Positions 38,367 through 47,131 of a stretch of 64,000 nt of DNA are shown piece after piece. The stretch is from the NCBI RefSeq assembly GCF_002001175.1, contig NZ_MUNT01000001.1, positions 992,001-1,056,000 of the forward strand, in the 5' to 3' direction. The notes under the pieces are model-generated. The model saw only the letters and a program-made list of their open reading frames with translations. It ran no database searches and was not told the DNA's origin. Position 1 is the stretch's first letter. The number at the start of each line of letters is the position of its first letter. The translations under genes were made by a program, and so were the position numbers. Source of the DNA: Rhodanobacter sp. C03. Its GTDB lineage: Bacteria; Pseudomonadota; Gammaproteobacteria; Xanthomonadales; Rhodanobacteraceae.

Positions 38367-38750
38367 ATGCGCCACCAAAAATCTGGACGCAAGCTCAACC
38401 GCACCAGCAGCCACCGCGAAGCGATGTTCAAGAACATGGCCTCGTCGCTGATCAAGCATGAGCTGATCCGTACCACCCTGCCCAAGGCGAAGGAACTTCG
38501 CCGTGTGGCCGAGCCGCTGATCACGCTCGCCAAGACCGACGGTGTTGCCAATCGCCGCCTCGCCTTCTCGCGCCTGCGCGACAAGGAAGCGGTCGGCAAG
38601 CTGTTCGTCGAGCTGGGCCCGCGTTACAGCGAGCGTCCCGGTGGCTACCTGCGCATCCTCAAGTGCGGCTTCCGTCCCGGCGACAATGCGCCGATGGCGT
38701 ATGTCGAGCTGGTCGGTCGCCCGCAGGTCGAGGCAGTCGACGCCGAGTAA
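38367..38750 (+). CDS. rplQ: 50S ribosomal protein L17
   Basis: Large-subunit protein near the tunnel exit. The 127-residue protein begins [20 protein letters not shown], has the [20 protein letters not shown] helix and ends with [16 protein letters not shown] followed by a short acidic tail. Last gene of the alpha operon; a strong terminator follows 48 nt later. Confidence 0.98.
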   Translation: MRHQKSGRKLNRTSSHREAMFKNMASSLIKHELIRTTLPKAKELRRVAEPLITLAKTDGVANRRLAFSRLRDKEAVGKLFVELGPRYSERPGGYLRILKCGFRPGDNAPMAYVELVGRPQVEAVDAE

Positions 38751-38797
38751 GCCGCCCGGGGTAACCCGATCGGACTGGCGTTCAGACGTCCATACAC

Positions 38798-38829
38798 AAA
38801 AACCCGGCCGGGCAACCTGCCGGGTTTTT
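38798..38829 (+). terminator. Intrinsic terminator of the alpha operon
   Basis: AAAAACCCGGC (38798-38808) and GCCGGGTTTTT (38819-38829) form an 11-bp stem with a 10-nt loop; the 3' arm itself ends in a T-run and the 5' arm starts with an A-run, so it could work in both directions. Confidence 0.9.
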
Positions 38830-38934
38830 GCTTTTTGAGCGTGGCAGGCAGCCAATTTCGACCGAATGCCATCGACCTGCTGACAGCGCGCCGGCGAACA
38901 GGTAAGGTCGTTGTTCCGCAACGCAGCATGTGCC

Positions 38935-39438
38935 ATGAATCCATTCCGCTGGTCCTACCGTGTCAGTTTTTTTCTCGGCTTCCTGATCTGCGTCGGCCTG
39001 CTCGGCTTCGCGCTGTATGCCGAATATCAACTGGGCATGATTCCTTGCCCGCTGTGCATCTTCCAGCGGATCGGCTTCATCGTGATGGCCGTGTTTTTTC
39101 TGCTGGGCGCGCTGTTTGCGCCGCGCGGTGGCACCCGCTGGGTATTCACCGGAGGGGCGTTGCTCGGAGCGATCTTCGGCATCGCCGTGGCCGCTCGGCA
39201 TCTGTGGATCCAGACGCTGCCGGCTGACCAGATCCCGTCCTGCGGACCGCCGCTGGACTACATGTTCAGTGCGTTCCCGTTTGCCAAGGTGCTGCAACTG
39301 GTGTTTACCGGTTCCGGCGAATGCGCCAAGGTCGAACCGATCCTCGGCCTGCCGATGCCGGCTTGGAGCCTGCTGTGGTTCATCGTGCTGGCCGTGTTGG
39401 CGATCGTGGCCACGTGCCGCCGAACCCAGTCGAAGTGA
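38935..39438 (+). CDS. dsbB: Disulfide bond formation protein B
   Basis: Inner-membrane quinone reductase that re-oxidises periplasmic DsbA. The 167-residue protein has four hydrophobic segments, the first periplasmic cysteine pair in IPCPLCIFQRIGF and a second pair in the long loop (Cys in IPSCGPPLDYM and in GSGECAKV). ATG 38935 was chosen; upstream is the alpha-operon terminator. The downstream DAHP synthase starts within 35 nt. Confidence 0.96.
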   Translation: MNPFRWSYRVSFFLGFLICVGLLGFALYAEYQLGMIPCPLCIFQRIGFIVMAVFFLLGALFAPRGGTRWVFTGGALLGAIFGIAVAARHLWIQTLPADQIPSCGPPLDYMFSAFPFAKVLQLVFTGSGECAKVEPILGLPMPAWSLLWFIVLAVLAIVATCRRTQSK

Positions 39439-39470
39439 CTGCTGCTTCCACCGTGATCGAGACCGTACCG

Positions 39471-40838
39471 ATGAATGCCGGTTTGCCCAGCGCCTCCGTT
39501 CCCACGCCGTGGGCTCCCGACTCATGGCAGCAGCATGAGGCGTTGCAGCAGCCGCAGTATGACGATGCCGTCGAGCTGGCGGCGGCCGGCGCCCAGCTCG
39601 CCAGGTTGCCACCCCTGGTGACGTCGTGGGAGGTGCTGGCGTTGAAGCAGGCGCTGGCCGAGGCGCAGGAGGGCCAGCGCTTCCTGTTGCAGGGCGGCGA
39701 TTGTGCGGAGAGTTTCGCCGATTGCACCAGCCCGATCATTTCCAACCGGCTGAAAGTGCTGTTGCAGATGAGCCTGGTGCTGGTGCACGGGCTGAAGAAG
39801 CCGGTACTGCGCGTGGGCCGTTTTGCCGGCCAGTATGCGAAGCCGCGCTCGACTGACAGCGAGACTCGTGATGGACAGACGCTGCCCAGTTTTCGCGGTG
39901 ACGTGGTCAATGGGCCCGAGTTCACCGTGGCCGCGCGTCGCCCCGATCCACAACGGCTGATCCAGGCGCACGCGCATTCGGCGCTGACCATGAACTTCGT
40001 GCGTGCACTGATCGACGGCGGCTTCGCCGATCTGCATCACCCGGAATACTGGGATCTGGCTTGGGTCGAGCATTCGCCGCTGGCTGCTGAATACAGGCAG
40101 ATGGTCGCCGGCATCGGCGATTCGCTGCGCTTCATGGAGACATTGGCTGGCCCGATTGCCGGTTTCTCAAGGGTGGATTTCTTCACCTCGCACGAGGCCC
40201 TGCTGCTGCACTACGAGCAGGCGCTGACGCGACAGGTGCCGCGTCATCCCGGCTTTTTCAACCTGTCCACCCATTTCCCGTGGATCGGCATGCGCACGGC
40301 CGCGCTGGACGGCGCGCACGTGGAATATTTCCGCGGCATTCGCAACCCGATCGCGGTGAAGGTTGGACCGTCCGTAACGCCGGCGCAGCTGCTGCCGCTG
40401 ATCGATGCGCTGAACCCGCAGGACGAACCGGGTCGTCTGACCCTGATCCATCGCATGGGCAATGCAAAGATCGCCGCCGCGTTGCCTCCGTTGCTGGAGG
40501 CAGTGAAGCACGAGGGTCGCCGCGTGCTGTGGGTAGCCGATCCGATGCACGGCAATACCGAGAGCACCTCGAACGGTTACAAGACGCGGCGCTTCGACAA
40601 TATCCGCGGCGAACTGGATCAGGCGTTCGACATCCACGCCGCGGCAGGTACGCGGCTGGGTGGCGTGCATCTGGAGCTGACCGGCGAAGATGTCACCGAG
40701 TGCATGGGTGGCGCCCGTGACCTGTCCGAGACGGATCTCGACCGTGCCTACAAGTCGATGGTCGACCCGCGCCTCAATTACGAGCAGTCGCTGGAACTGG
40801 CGATGCTGATTGTGCGCAAGTCGGGCGGGATGGCCTGA
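39471..40838 (+). CDS. 3-deoxy-7-phosphoheptulonate (DAHP) synthase, class II
   Basis: First enzyme of the shikimate pathway: condenses phosphoenolpyruvate and erythrose-4-phosphate. At 455 residues the sequence is of the plant-like class II type (AroA-II), not E. coli AroFGH. Motifs include WAPDSWQQHEALQQPQYDD at the start, LQGGDCAESFADC, RVGRFAGQYAKPRS, WIGMRTAALDGAHVEYFRG, the metal/PEP-binding VKVGPS, HRMGN and WVADPMHGNT. ATG 39471 fits the family start; GTG 39453 is an in-frame alternative. The frame is open upstream into dsbB, but that part is not family-like. Confidence 0.95.
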   Translation: MNAGLPSASVPTPWAPDSWQQHEALQQPQYDDAVELAAAGAQLARLPPLVTSWEVLALKQALAEAQEGQRFLLQGGDCAESFADCTSPIISNRLKVLLQMSLVLVHGLKKPVLRVGRFAGQYAKPRSTDSETRDGQTLPSFRGDVVNGPEFTVAARRPDPQRLIQAHAHSALTMNFVRALIDGGFADLHHPEYWDLAWVEHSPLAAEYRQMVAGIGDSLRFMETLAGPIAGFSRVDFFTSHEALLLHYEQALTRQVPRHPGFFNLSTHFPWIGMRTAALDGAHVEYFRGIRNPIAVKVGPSVTPAQLLPLIDALNPQDEPGRLTLIHRMGNAKIAAALPPLLEAVKHEGRRVLWVADPMHGNTESTSNGYKTRRFDNIRGELDQAFDIHAAAGTRLGGVHLELTGEDVTECMGGARDLSETDLDRAYKSMVDPRLNYEQSLELAMLIVRKSGGMA

Positions 40839-40871
40839 CGCGTATCGCTTGAAAGCGGGTCCGCTGCGAGC

Positions 40872-41753
40872 CTAACGCGCGGCGTGACCCTGCTGTTCTT
40901 TGACAAGGCGCGCTTCGAGCTTGAGACCAGCCGCGGCGGCATAAGCCTGGCAGGCATGCGGATCGATCAACGGATCCGGTTGCCGTCCTCGATTGCGTGC
41001 GGCCACCTTGTCCATGAAGTCGATGGCGTCCGGATGCGGGGCCATCAGGATATTGCAGGGCAACGCGGCAACCGTCGCGATGGAGCGACGGAAATCCTCC
41101 GCGCGATGCGTGTGTGTGGCGTCGTCGCTGAAACGGAAGCCGTTCGCACTGATGGCAGCAAGACTGTCGGCGTAAACCATGGACAGACAGCGACCCTGTT
41201 CACACGAACGCCAGGTCCACGACGTGCTGCCGGGAGTGTGTCCCGGCGTGTAGTGCGCCGTCAGGGTGATGTCGCCCACGCGTACTGTGCCTCCGTCGGC
41301 TACCACGCCGACATGGGCGACGGGCGGATAGAGCAAAGCCTCGCCGAATAGCGGATCTTCCGGATCGTTGCCGCCAGCCATCAAGGCGCGCGCACCCGCC
41401 GCACTGGCCCGCACCTGTGCGCCGCTGGCGCGTGCCAGTTCGGCGATGGCGCCCGCATGATCGGAATGCGCATGCGAGTTCAGAATCACGCGAACATCCT
41501 CGACGCGCAATCCGAGCGCGCGGATATTGGCTTCGATCAGTGGCGCATTACATTGCAGGGTGCCGTCGATCAGGATGCTTCCCTGTGACGAGGTGATCAG
41601 GATGGCACTGAGGCCCTCGGTGCCGACGTAGTACGTGTTGCCGTAAACCCGGAATGGCTTGTGCGGCTGGTGCCAACTGGGTTCTTCGGCATGGGCTGAC
41701 AATGCGGTGATCGCAGCTAAGCCGATCAGCAGACGGCAGGCGGATCGTTTCAT
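40872..41753 (-). CDS. Subclass B3 metallo-beta-lactamase
   Basis: Periplasmic zinc hydrolase predicted to open beta-lactam rings. From ATG 41753 it has 293 residues with a signal peptide (MKRSACRLLIGLAAITALSA, cleavage after AHA). All zinc ligands of the B3 class are present: H94, H96, D98 and H99 in NSHAHSDHAG (BBL 116, 118, 120, 121), H172 in YTPGHTPGS (196) and H240 in MAPHPDAIDF (263). The C-terminal DPLIDPHACQAYA block is also B3-like. ATG 41765 is an alternative start. It converges on the DAHP synthase gene. Substrate range cannot be told from sequence. Confidence 0.88.
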   Translation of the reverse strand: MKRSACRLLIGLAAITALSAHAEEPSWHQPHKPFRVYGNTYYVGTEGLSAILITSSQGSILIDGTLQCNAPLIEANIRALGLRVEDVRVILNSHAHSDHAGAIAELARASGAQVRASAAGARALMAGGNDPEDPLFGEALLYPPVAHVGVVADGGTVRVGDITLTAHYTPGHTPGSTSWTWRSCEQGRCLSMVYADSLAAISANGFRFSDDATHTHRAEDFRRSIATVAALPCNILMAPHPDAIDFMDKVAARNRGRQPDPLIDPHACQAYAAAAGLKLEARLVKEQQGHAAR

Positions 41754-41904
41754 GCGGTTATCCATGCGAATGGCTCGTGGGTCGAGGAAAGCTGGTGGTG
41801 ACGACGCGTGGCGCCATTTACGCCAACGACTTCCACAGTCTGTCCTGCCTACGGGGCCGAACAGGGCGACCCGCCGGTCACCCATGTGGCCGATTTGGGG
41901 AGAT

Positions 41905-43548
41905 TTACGGACTGCCGGCGAGTTGCGACTTGCCTTCCACCGTGTCGAGAAACTGCGGAGGCTGCCATGCTTGGGCGTGCTGTTCGAAACCGTAGGCGAT
42001 TGAGATCAGCGTGGGTTCGCTCCACTTCGCGCCGAACAGCACGATGCCGACCGGCAGGCCATGGGTCCAGCCGGCCGGCACGGTGATCGAGGGATAACCG
42101 GCCACCGCGGCGGGTTGTGAGGCGCCGCCGATGGTCGGGTCACCGCTGAGGATATGGTCGCCGAGGATTGGGTCGGTGACGAAGGCCGGCCCTTGTGACG
42201 GCGCCAGCAAGGCGTCCAGGTGATCCTTCGCCAGTGCCGCGTCGATGCCATCCGGGCCGGCCAGCTGCTTCGCCTTCGCCAGTGCATCGGTATAAGCCTT
42301 TTCCGAGAGCGGCCCTTTCGCCTCGGCCCGCTCGAACAGTTCCTGCGCGAACCAGTGCATCTCGCGTGCGGCCTCGCGCTGGTCGAATGCAATCAGGTCG
42401 GCCAGAGTCTTCACCTTCAAGCCGGTGCGGGTGGCGAGATAGGCGTTGATGTCGTGCTTGAAGTCGTACTGCAGCACCGTCGATTCCGCGGCACCCAATT
42501 CACTGAGATGGGGCAGCGCGACCGGGTCGACAATGATCGCGCCTTGCGCCTTCATGGTCGCGATCGCCTGCTCAAGCACGCGGTCAGCGTTCGGCTCGGC
42601 ACCGGCCAGCTGACGCACCACGCCGATGCGCTTGCCCTTCAGGCCATTCGGGTCGAGGGAGTGGCTGTAGTCAACAGCATGTTTGTCGGCGTCGGCAGTG
42701 GCAGGGTCACGCGGGTCGCTACCGGCGATCACGCTCAGCAGCGCGGCGGCATCGGCCACGTTGCGTGCCAGCGGACCGGCGGTGTCCTGGTTGTGGCTGA
42801 TCGGCACGATGCCGCTGCGGCTGACCAGCCCTAAGGTGGGTTTGATCCCGACGATGCCGTTCATCGAGGCCGGGCAGATGATCGAGCCGTCTGTTTCGGT
42901 GCCGATCGCCACCGTGACGAGTCCGGCCGCCACGGCTGCCGCCGAGCCTGCACTCGAGCCGCAGGGGTTGCGGTCGAGTGCGTAAGGATTGCGTGTCTGT
43001 CCGCCGACTCCGCTCCAGCCACTGCTGGCATTGCTGGAACGGTAATTGGCCCATTCACTGAGATTGGTCTTGCCCAGGATCAGCGCGCCGGACTTGCGCA
43101 GGCGTTCCACCAGTGCGGCGTCGTGCGGTGCCGGCGCATCCGTGAGCGCAAGCGAGCCGGCCGTGGTGAGCATGCGATCGCCAGTGTCGACATTGTCCTT
43201 GAGCAGCACCGGAATGCCGTACAGCGGACTGCGTGTCTTGCCACGGCGTGCCGCGTCGAGCGCAGCGGCAAGCTGCAGTGCGTCGGGGTTCGTCTCGAGC
43301 ACCGCATGCAGGGCAGGGCCTGACTGATCGATCTGCCGGATGCGTTCGAGAAATTGTCGGGTCAGCTTACGGCTGTCGAGTGTGCCCGCGTCCATGCGCT
43401 GCTGCAGCTGCGCGATCGAGGCGTAGGCTGTCGTCGGTGGCGCGGGATCGGCGGCGCTGGCCGGGGCAGCGAGCAGGGCAGTGAAGAGTGCGGCTAAACA
43501 GACGGCTGGACGGCTCACGGTAACCCCCGGGTTCGACGAATGCGGCAT
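41905..43548 (-). CDS. Secreted amidase (amidase-signature family)
   Basis: Ser-cisSer-Lys hydrolase of amide bonds, 547 residues. The triad is visible: Lys117 in GIPVLLKDN, the cis-Ser in [14 protein letters not shown] (about 198-202) and the nucleophile Ser222 in [13 protein letters not shown] hydrophobic signal segment ([18 protein letters not shown]) suggests export. GTG 43518, preceded by GGGGG, would give a tighter signal peptide than ATG 43548. The natural substrate is unknown; related enzymes act on peptide amides or fatty amides. The divergent cytochrome operon starts 70 nt away. Confidence 0.9.
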   Translation of the reverse strand: MPHSSNPGVTVSRPAVCLAALFTALLAAPASAADPAPPTTAYASIAQLQQRMDAGTLDSRKLTRQFLERIRQIDQSGPALHAVLETNPDALQLAAALDAARRGKTRSPLYGIPVLLKDNVDTGDRMLTTAGSLALTDAPAPHDAALVERLRKSGALILGKTNLSEWANYRSSNASSGWSGVGGQTRNPYALDRNPCGSSAGSAAAVAAGLVTVAIGTETDGSIICPASMNGIVGIKPTLGLVSRSGIVPISHNQDTAGPLARNVADAAALLSVIAGSDPRDPATADADKHAVDYSHSLDPNGLKGKRIGVVRQLAGAEPNADRVLEQAIATMKAQGAIIVDPVALPHLSELGAAESTVLQYDFKHDINAYLATRTGLKVKTLADLIAFDQREAAREMHWFAQELFERAEAKGPLSEKAYTDALAKAKQLAGPDGIDAALAKDHLDALLAPSQGPAFVTDPILGDHILSGDPTIGGASQPAAVAGYPSITVPAGWTHGLPVGIVLFGAKWSEPTLISIAYGFEQHAQAWQPPQFLDTVEGKSQLAGSP

Positions 43549-43618
43549 GTTGTCGCGAGGCGCCAGCTTAGCGCCATGCGTGACCGATCATCAGCTGCCG
43601 CGCGCGTACAATCGCACG

Positions 43619-44380
43619 ATGAACACAAATGCCAGCCTGCGTCCTGCCAAGTCGTTCGGTACCGCGGCCCTGCTTGTGGCCGCCATGTTGTTCGGCGCTC
43701 CTCTGCGCGCCGCCGATGCACCACCGACACATCCAACACCTCCGGACACCTTGCAGCAGCGTATTGCCGCCTGCACCACCTGCCATGGCGTGCATGGCGA
43801 AGGCACGCCGGGCAGCGGCTATTTCCCGCGTCTGGCCGGCAAGCCAGCCGCCTATCTGGCGCGGCAGATGCAGGATTTCCAGAACGGCCTGCGCAAGTAC
43901 GCGCCGATGGAATACACCGTGCGCCAGCTGAGCCCGGCCTACATGCAGGAGATTGCCGAATACTTCGCGGCGCAGCAGGTGCCGTACAGCCGCTCGCCGC
44001 TGCCGCCGGTTTCCGCGGCGACGTTGCAGCGCGGCGAACAACTGGTCAGCAAGGGCGATCCCGCGAACAAGATTCCCGCCTGCGCCAGTTGCCACGGCAG
44101 CCAGCTGACCGGCGTGCAGCCGTCCACGCCGGGGCTGGTCGGCCTGCCGTATGACTACCTCAGCGCGCAGCTGGGTTCCTGGCGCACGCATACCCGCGGC
44201 ACCGTGGCGCCGGACTGCATGGCGGTGGTGGCGAATCGGCTAAGTGATTCGGATATCACCGCGGTGGCGGCAGCGCTGGCCAGTCGCCAGCCGCCGGCCG
44301 ACACGCATGCACAGGCCGCCGGCTCGGTGACGCCGCCGTTGCCGTGCGGTGTCCTGGGCGCGACGGGAGACGGCTCATGA
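43619..44380 (+). CDS. Diheme c4-type cytochrome c
   Basis: Periplasmic electron carrier. The 253-residue protein has a signal segment (TAALLVAAMLFGAPLRAA) and two class I heme-binding sites, CTTCH at 52-56 and CASCH at 155-159, with Met ligands likely in YAPMEYT and later. ATG 43619 was chosen; the frame is open farther upstream over the amidase start. The stop overlaps the ATG of the next cytochrome gene (ATGA), so the two form an operon. Confidence 0.92.
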   Translation: MNTNASLRPAKSFGTAALLVAAMLFGAPLRAADAPPTHPTPPDTLQQRIAACTTCHGVHGEGTPGSGYFPRLAGKPAAYLARQMQDFQNGLRKYAPMEYTVRQLSPAYMQEIAEYFAAQQVPYSRSPLPPVSAATLQRGEQLVSKGDPANKIPACASCHGSQLTGVQPSTPGLVGLPYDYLSAQLGSWRTHTRGTVAPDCMAVVANRLSDSDITAVAAALASRQPPADTHAQAAGSVTPPLPCGVLGATGDGS

Positions 44381-45666
44381 AATGGCTGCTTCGGCTGTTG
44401 CTGTTGATCGCGGTGCTGGTCGTGCTGCTGCTGGGCTGGCTGTTTTTCGGTGGCGCTCAGCGGCCGACATCACCGGCGATGAGCAAGGTGACTGCGGCAA
44501 CGCTGCACGATGCTGACTTGATCGCGCGTGGCAAGTATTTGGTTACGGTCGGCGACTGCGCCGGCTGCCATACCGCGCAGGGTGGCGCCGCGTTTGCCGG
44601 AGGCCGTTCGCTGGCCACGCCGTTCGGCAATATCCCGGTGCCCAACATCACGCCGGATCGCGAGACCGGTCTGGGCAACTGGAGCTTCGAGGATTTCTGG
44701 CAGGCGCTGCATGCCGGCAAGGGCCGGCACGGCGAACTGCTGTACCCGGCGTTCTCGTACACCTCGTACACCAGGGTGACACATGACGATGCGCTGGCGA
44801 TGTTCGCCTACCTGCAGTCGCTGCCGCCGGTGCATCGACCGGCCACCGCGTCGACGCTGGAGTTTCCGTACAGCGTGCGCAACAGCCTCGCTGCATGGCG
44901 CGCGCTGTACTTCAAGGAGGGCGTGTTCAAGCCCGATCCGGCGCAGTCGGCGCAATGGAATCGCGGCGCCTACCTGGTGCAGGGGCTGGGTCATTGCAAC
45001 GAATGCCATGCGGCGCGCGACTCGCTCGGCGGCACGCCGCAGGACGTGCATCTGACCGGTGGCCAGATCCCGCAGCAGAACTGGTACGCGCCGGATCTGA
45101 GCACGCGACAGAACGGTGGCCTGCGGGGCTGGAGCGAACAGGACATCGTCGACCTGCTGAAAACCGGCCAGTCATCGAAGGGCGCCGCGTTCGGCCCGAT
45201 GGCCGACGTGGTGACGACCAGCACCCAGCACATGAGTGACGACGACCTGCACGCGGTGGCGACCTATCTGGGTTCCTTGCCGGCGCGAGCAGCCGCACCG
45301 GAGGAGCCGTCAGCGTTCAACGCCAAGGCGCTGGTGGCGCAGGGCGAGAAGGTCTACACGCAGCGTTGCGCGGATTGTCACGGCAAGGACGGCAACGGCG
45401 TCGCCGGCGTCTATCCGCCGCTCAACGGCAATTCATCGGTCACCGAGCCGAGCGGCATCAACGCCACTCGCGCCGTGTTGCTGGGCGGCTTCGCGCCGCT
45501 GACGGCGGCCAATCCACGACCGTATTCGATGCCGCCGTTCGCGCAACAATTGAGTGACGCGGACGTGGCTGCCGTCGTCAGCTATATCCGCGGCTCATGG
45601 ACGAACAAGGCACCGGCGGTGCTGGAACGTGATGTCAGCAAGTATCGGCAGACGCCGATTGATTGA
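44377..45666 (+). CDS. Membrane-anchored triheme cytochrome c (alcohol/gluconate dehydrogenase subunit type)
   Basis: 429 residues with an N-terminal membrane anchor (LLRLLLLIAVLVVLLLGWLFF) and three heme c sites: CAGCH at 61-65, CNECH at 207-211 and CADCH at 331-335. This is the layout of the cytochrome subunit of membrane-bound alcohol, aldehyde or gluconate dehydrogenases, which passes electrons to ubiquinone or an oxidase. No dehydrogenase gene lies nearby, so its partner is unknown. ATG 44377 overlaps the upstream cytochrome stop. Confidence 0.9.
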   Translation: MKWLLRLLLLIAVLVVLLLGWLFFGGAQRPTSPAMSKVTAATLHDADLIARGKYLVTVGDCAGCHTAQGGAAFAGGRSLATPFGNIPVPNITPDRETGLGNWSFEDFWQALHAGKGRHGELLYPAFSYTSYTRVTHDDALAMFAYLQSLPPVHRPATASTLEFPYSVRNSLAAWRALYFKEGVFKPDPAQSAQWNRGAYLVQGLGHCNECHAARDSLGGTPQDVHLTGGQIPQQNWYAPDLSTRQNGGLRGWSEQDIVDLLKTGQSSKGAAFGPMADVVTTSTQHMSDDDLHAVATYLGSLPARAAAPEEPSAFNAKALVAQGEKVYTQRCADCHGKDGNGVAGVYPPLNGNSSVTEPSGINATRAVLLGGFAPLTAANPRPYSMPPFAQQLSDADVAAVVSYIRGSWTNKAPAVLERDVSKYRQTPID

Positions 45667-45753
45667 GGGTGTGCTTGAGGGCGGAGCATTTTTGGAATAG
45701 CCGCTTCGAAAGCAGTCGTTTGTGTTGTCCAGCTTACGACAGTAACGAAAAGA

Positions 45754-46263
45754 TCAAAGCTTGCTGATGCAGTCAGACAGCATTTCCCAAGGAAGAAAAT
45801 CCCAATGCCCGCGCGCCTGTCCGGAAGGCGACGGCAGCACGAATAGCTGTGTGCTACCGATGGCTTCGGTCTGCAAACCATAGTGGACGGCACGGCCCAG
45901 CGCCGCACGCGCCGCATTCTTGCTGGTGAATGCGAGCATTCGCGGCTGGTAGCGCTCGATCTTGGTGATCAGGGCCGCCATATCGAACGCATCGCGCGGC
46001 AGTTCGTCATCGTTGCCGCTGTGACGCTTGGCCAGATCGGTGAGTCCGATGCCGTATTCGAGCAGATTGGGAAACTCCGACGGTGTGAGCTGACGCGGAG
46101 TCAGCCCGGCTTCGTACAGCGCGCGCCAGAACAGGTTGCCGGGATGGGCGTAGTAGGCGCGTTCCGCCGCCGAGCGCTTGCCCGCGGCGGTGCCGCAGAA
46201 CACCAACTGCAGACCCGGCCGAAGCACGTCGGGCAGGATATGGCCCTCAGCTTTTCGCGGCAT
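45754..46263 (-). CDS. mug: Mismatch-specific uracil/thymine DNA glycosylase (Mug/TDG family)
   Basis: Base-excision enzyme predicted to remove uracil or thymine from G:U or G:T mismatches. The 169-residue protein has the family active-site strand LVFCGTAAGKRSAAERAYYAHPGN (catalytic position after the G-x-A/N loop; E. coli Mug has GINPG here), and the LTDLAKRHSG and FTSKNAAR segments. ATG 46263 gives the natural start; ATG 46284 would overlap the next gene more. It lies directly downstream of a PP-loop ATPase gene and overlaps its end by 17 nt. Confidence 0.85.
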   Translation of the reverse strand: MPRKAEGHILPDVLRPGLQLVFCGTAAGKRSAAERAYYAHPGNLFWRALYEAGLTPRQLTPSEFPNLLEYGIGLTDLAKRHSGNDDELPRDAFDMAALITKIERYQPRMLAFTSKNAARAALGRAVHYGLQTEAIGSTQLFVLPSPSGQARGHWDFLPWEMLSDCISKL

Positions 46264-46954
46264 CGCGGTCGAGCCGGTTGTCATCGAGCAGGAAATCGGT
46301 GAACTGGAAACGCCCGTCGCGCAGCACCGATTCGCCGCGGCGCAGTTTGAGCGGCTGGCGGAAGAGCGGGCCGCCGTAACTCAAAGTGTGGAATTCGCCG
46401 CGTTCCCCGCAAGGATCGACGCCGGCCGGCAGCATGTCGAGCAGGGCGGCATCGTAGGCGCGGCCGCAATAGTCGGCGTCGAGCTGCTGGGTATCCACGC
46501 AGCACAACAAGGCGCGATGACCTTCGCTGACGAAGCGCCGCGACAGCGCGGCGGTGTCCTCACCCCATAGCGGAAACACCGCGCGCCAGTTCTCGCGACC
46601 GAGCTGGCGCACGCGATAGTCGCGCACATCCTCCAGGAACAGGTCGCCGAACGCGCAATGGCGGATGCCGGGCCAGCGCATGCGCGCCTCGACCAGCCCC
46701 TGCGCATGGGCTTGCTCGTAGGCTTCGTTGCTGCCCGGCCAGTCCAGCATGACCTCGACCAGCGGCAGGCCGAGCGCAGCCGTCTGCGCCAGCAGTACCT
46801 CGCGCTGCACGCCGTGCATCGCCACGCGCGCGTAGTTGCGATTGACCGTGGTGAGCAGGCCGACTACCTGCCATTGCGGATCGGCAAGCAGACGCTGCAG
46901 TGCCAGCAGGCAGTCCTTGCCACCGCTCCAGGCCAGCAGTATCGGCGTGGTCAT
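46247..46954 (-). CDS. PP-loop ATP pyrophosphatase, diphthine-ammonia ligase family
   Basis: 235-residue protein starting MTTPILLAWSGGKDCLLALQ, where SGGKDC is the PP-loop of adenine-nucleotide alpha hydrolases. The conserved NRNYARVAMHGV, AFGDLFLEDVRDYR, and GERGEFHTLSYGGPLF blocks match the diphthine-ammonia ligase domain. Bacteria have no diphthamide, so the substrate is unknown; an amide- or thiolation-type activation by AMP is implied by the fold. The start at 46954 is clear; the frame stays open upstream across rng, which is coincidence. It overlaps the glycosylase gene. Confidence 0.88.
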   Translation of the reverse strand: MTTPILLAWSGGKDCLLALQRLLADPQWQVVGLLTTVNRNYARVAMHGVQREVLLAQTAALGLPLVEVMLDWPGSNEAYEQAHAQGLVEARMRWPGIRHCAFGDLFLEDVRDYRVRQLGRENWRAVFPLWGEDTAALSRRFVSEGHRALLCCVDTQQLDADYCGRAYDAALLDMLPAGVDPCGERGEFHTLSYGGPLFRQPLKLRRGESVLRDGRFQFTDFLLDDNRLDRDAAKS

Positions 46955-47076
46955 GATTCCTGAACTCCCGGGTTTTCGATGGACCGCGATAGAGCGGTCG
47001 CCGCGCAACAGCCTGCGTGCAGACAGCTTATTTTGCGGCATCAGGGACGGGAATGCTGATTCGCTGTCATGGTTCA

Positions 47077-47106
47077 TCGACAGCCTGTGGCTGCAGCCGC
47101 TATAAA
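47077..47106 (+). promoter_or_regulatory. Predicted promoter of rng
   Basis: TCGACA (47077-47082), an 18-nt spacer and TATAAA (47101-47106). The start would fall near 47113, which excludes ATG 47108 as a start codon and supports GTG 47132. Confidence 0.55.
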
Positions 47107-47131
47107 GATGACTTGTCCGGGGGAGTATGCG

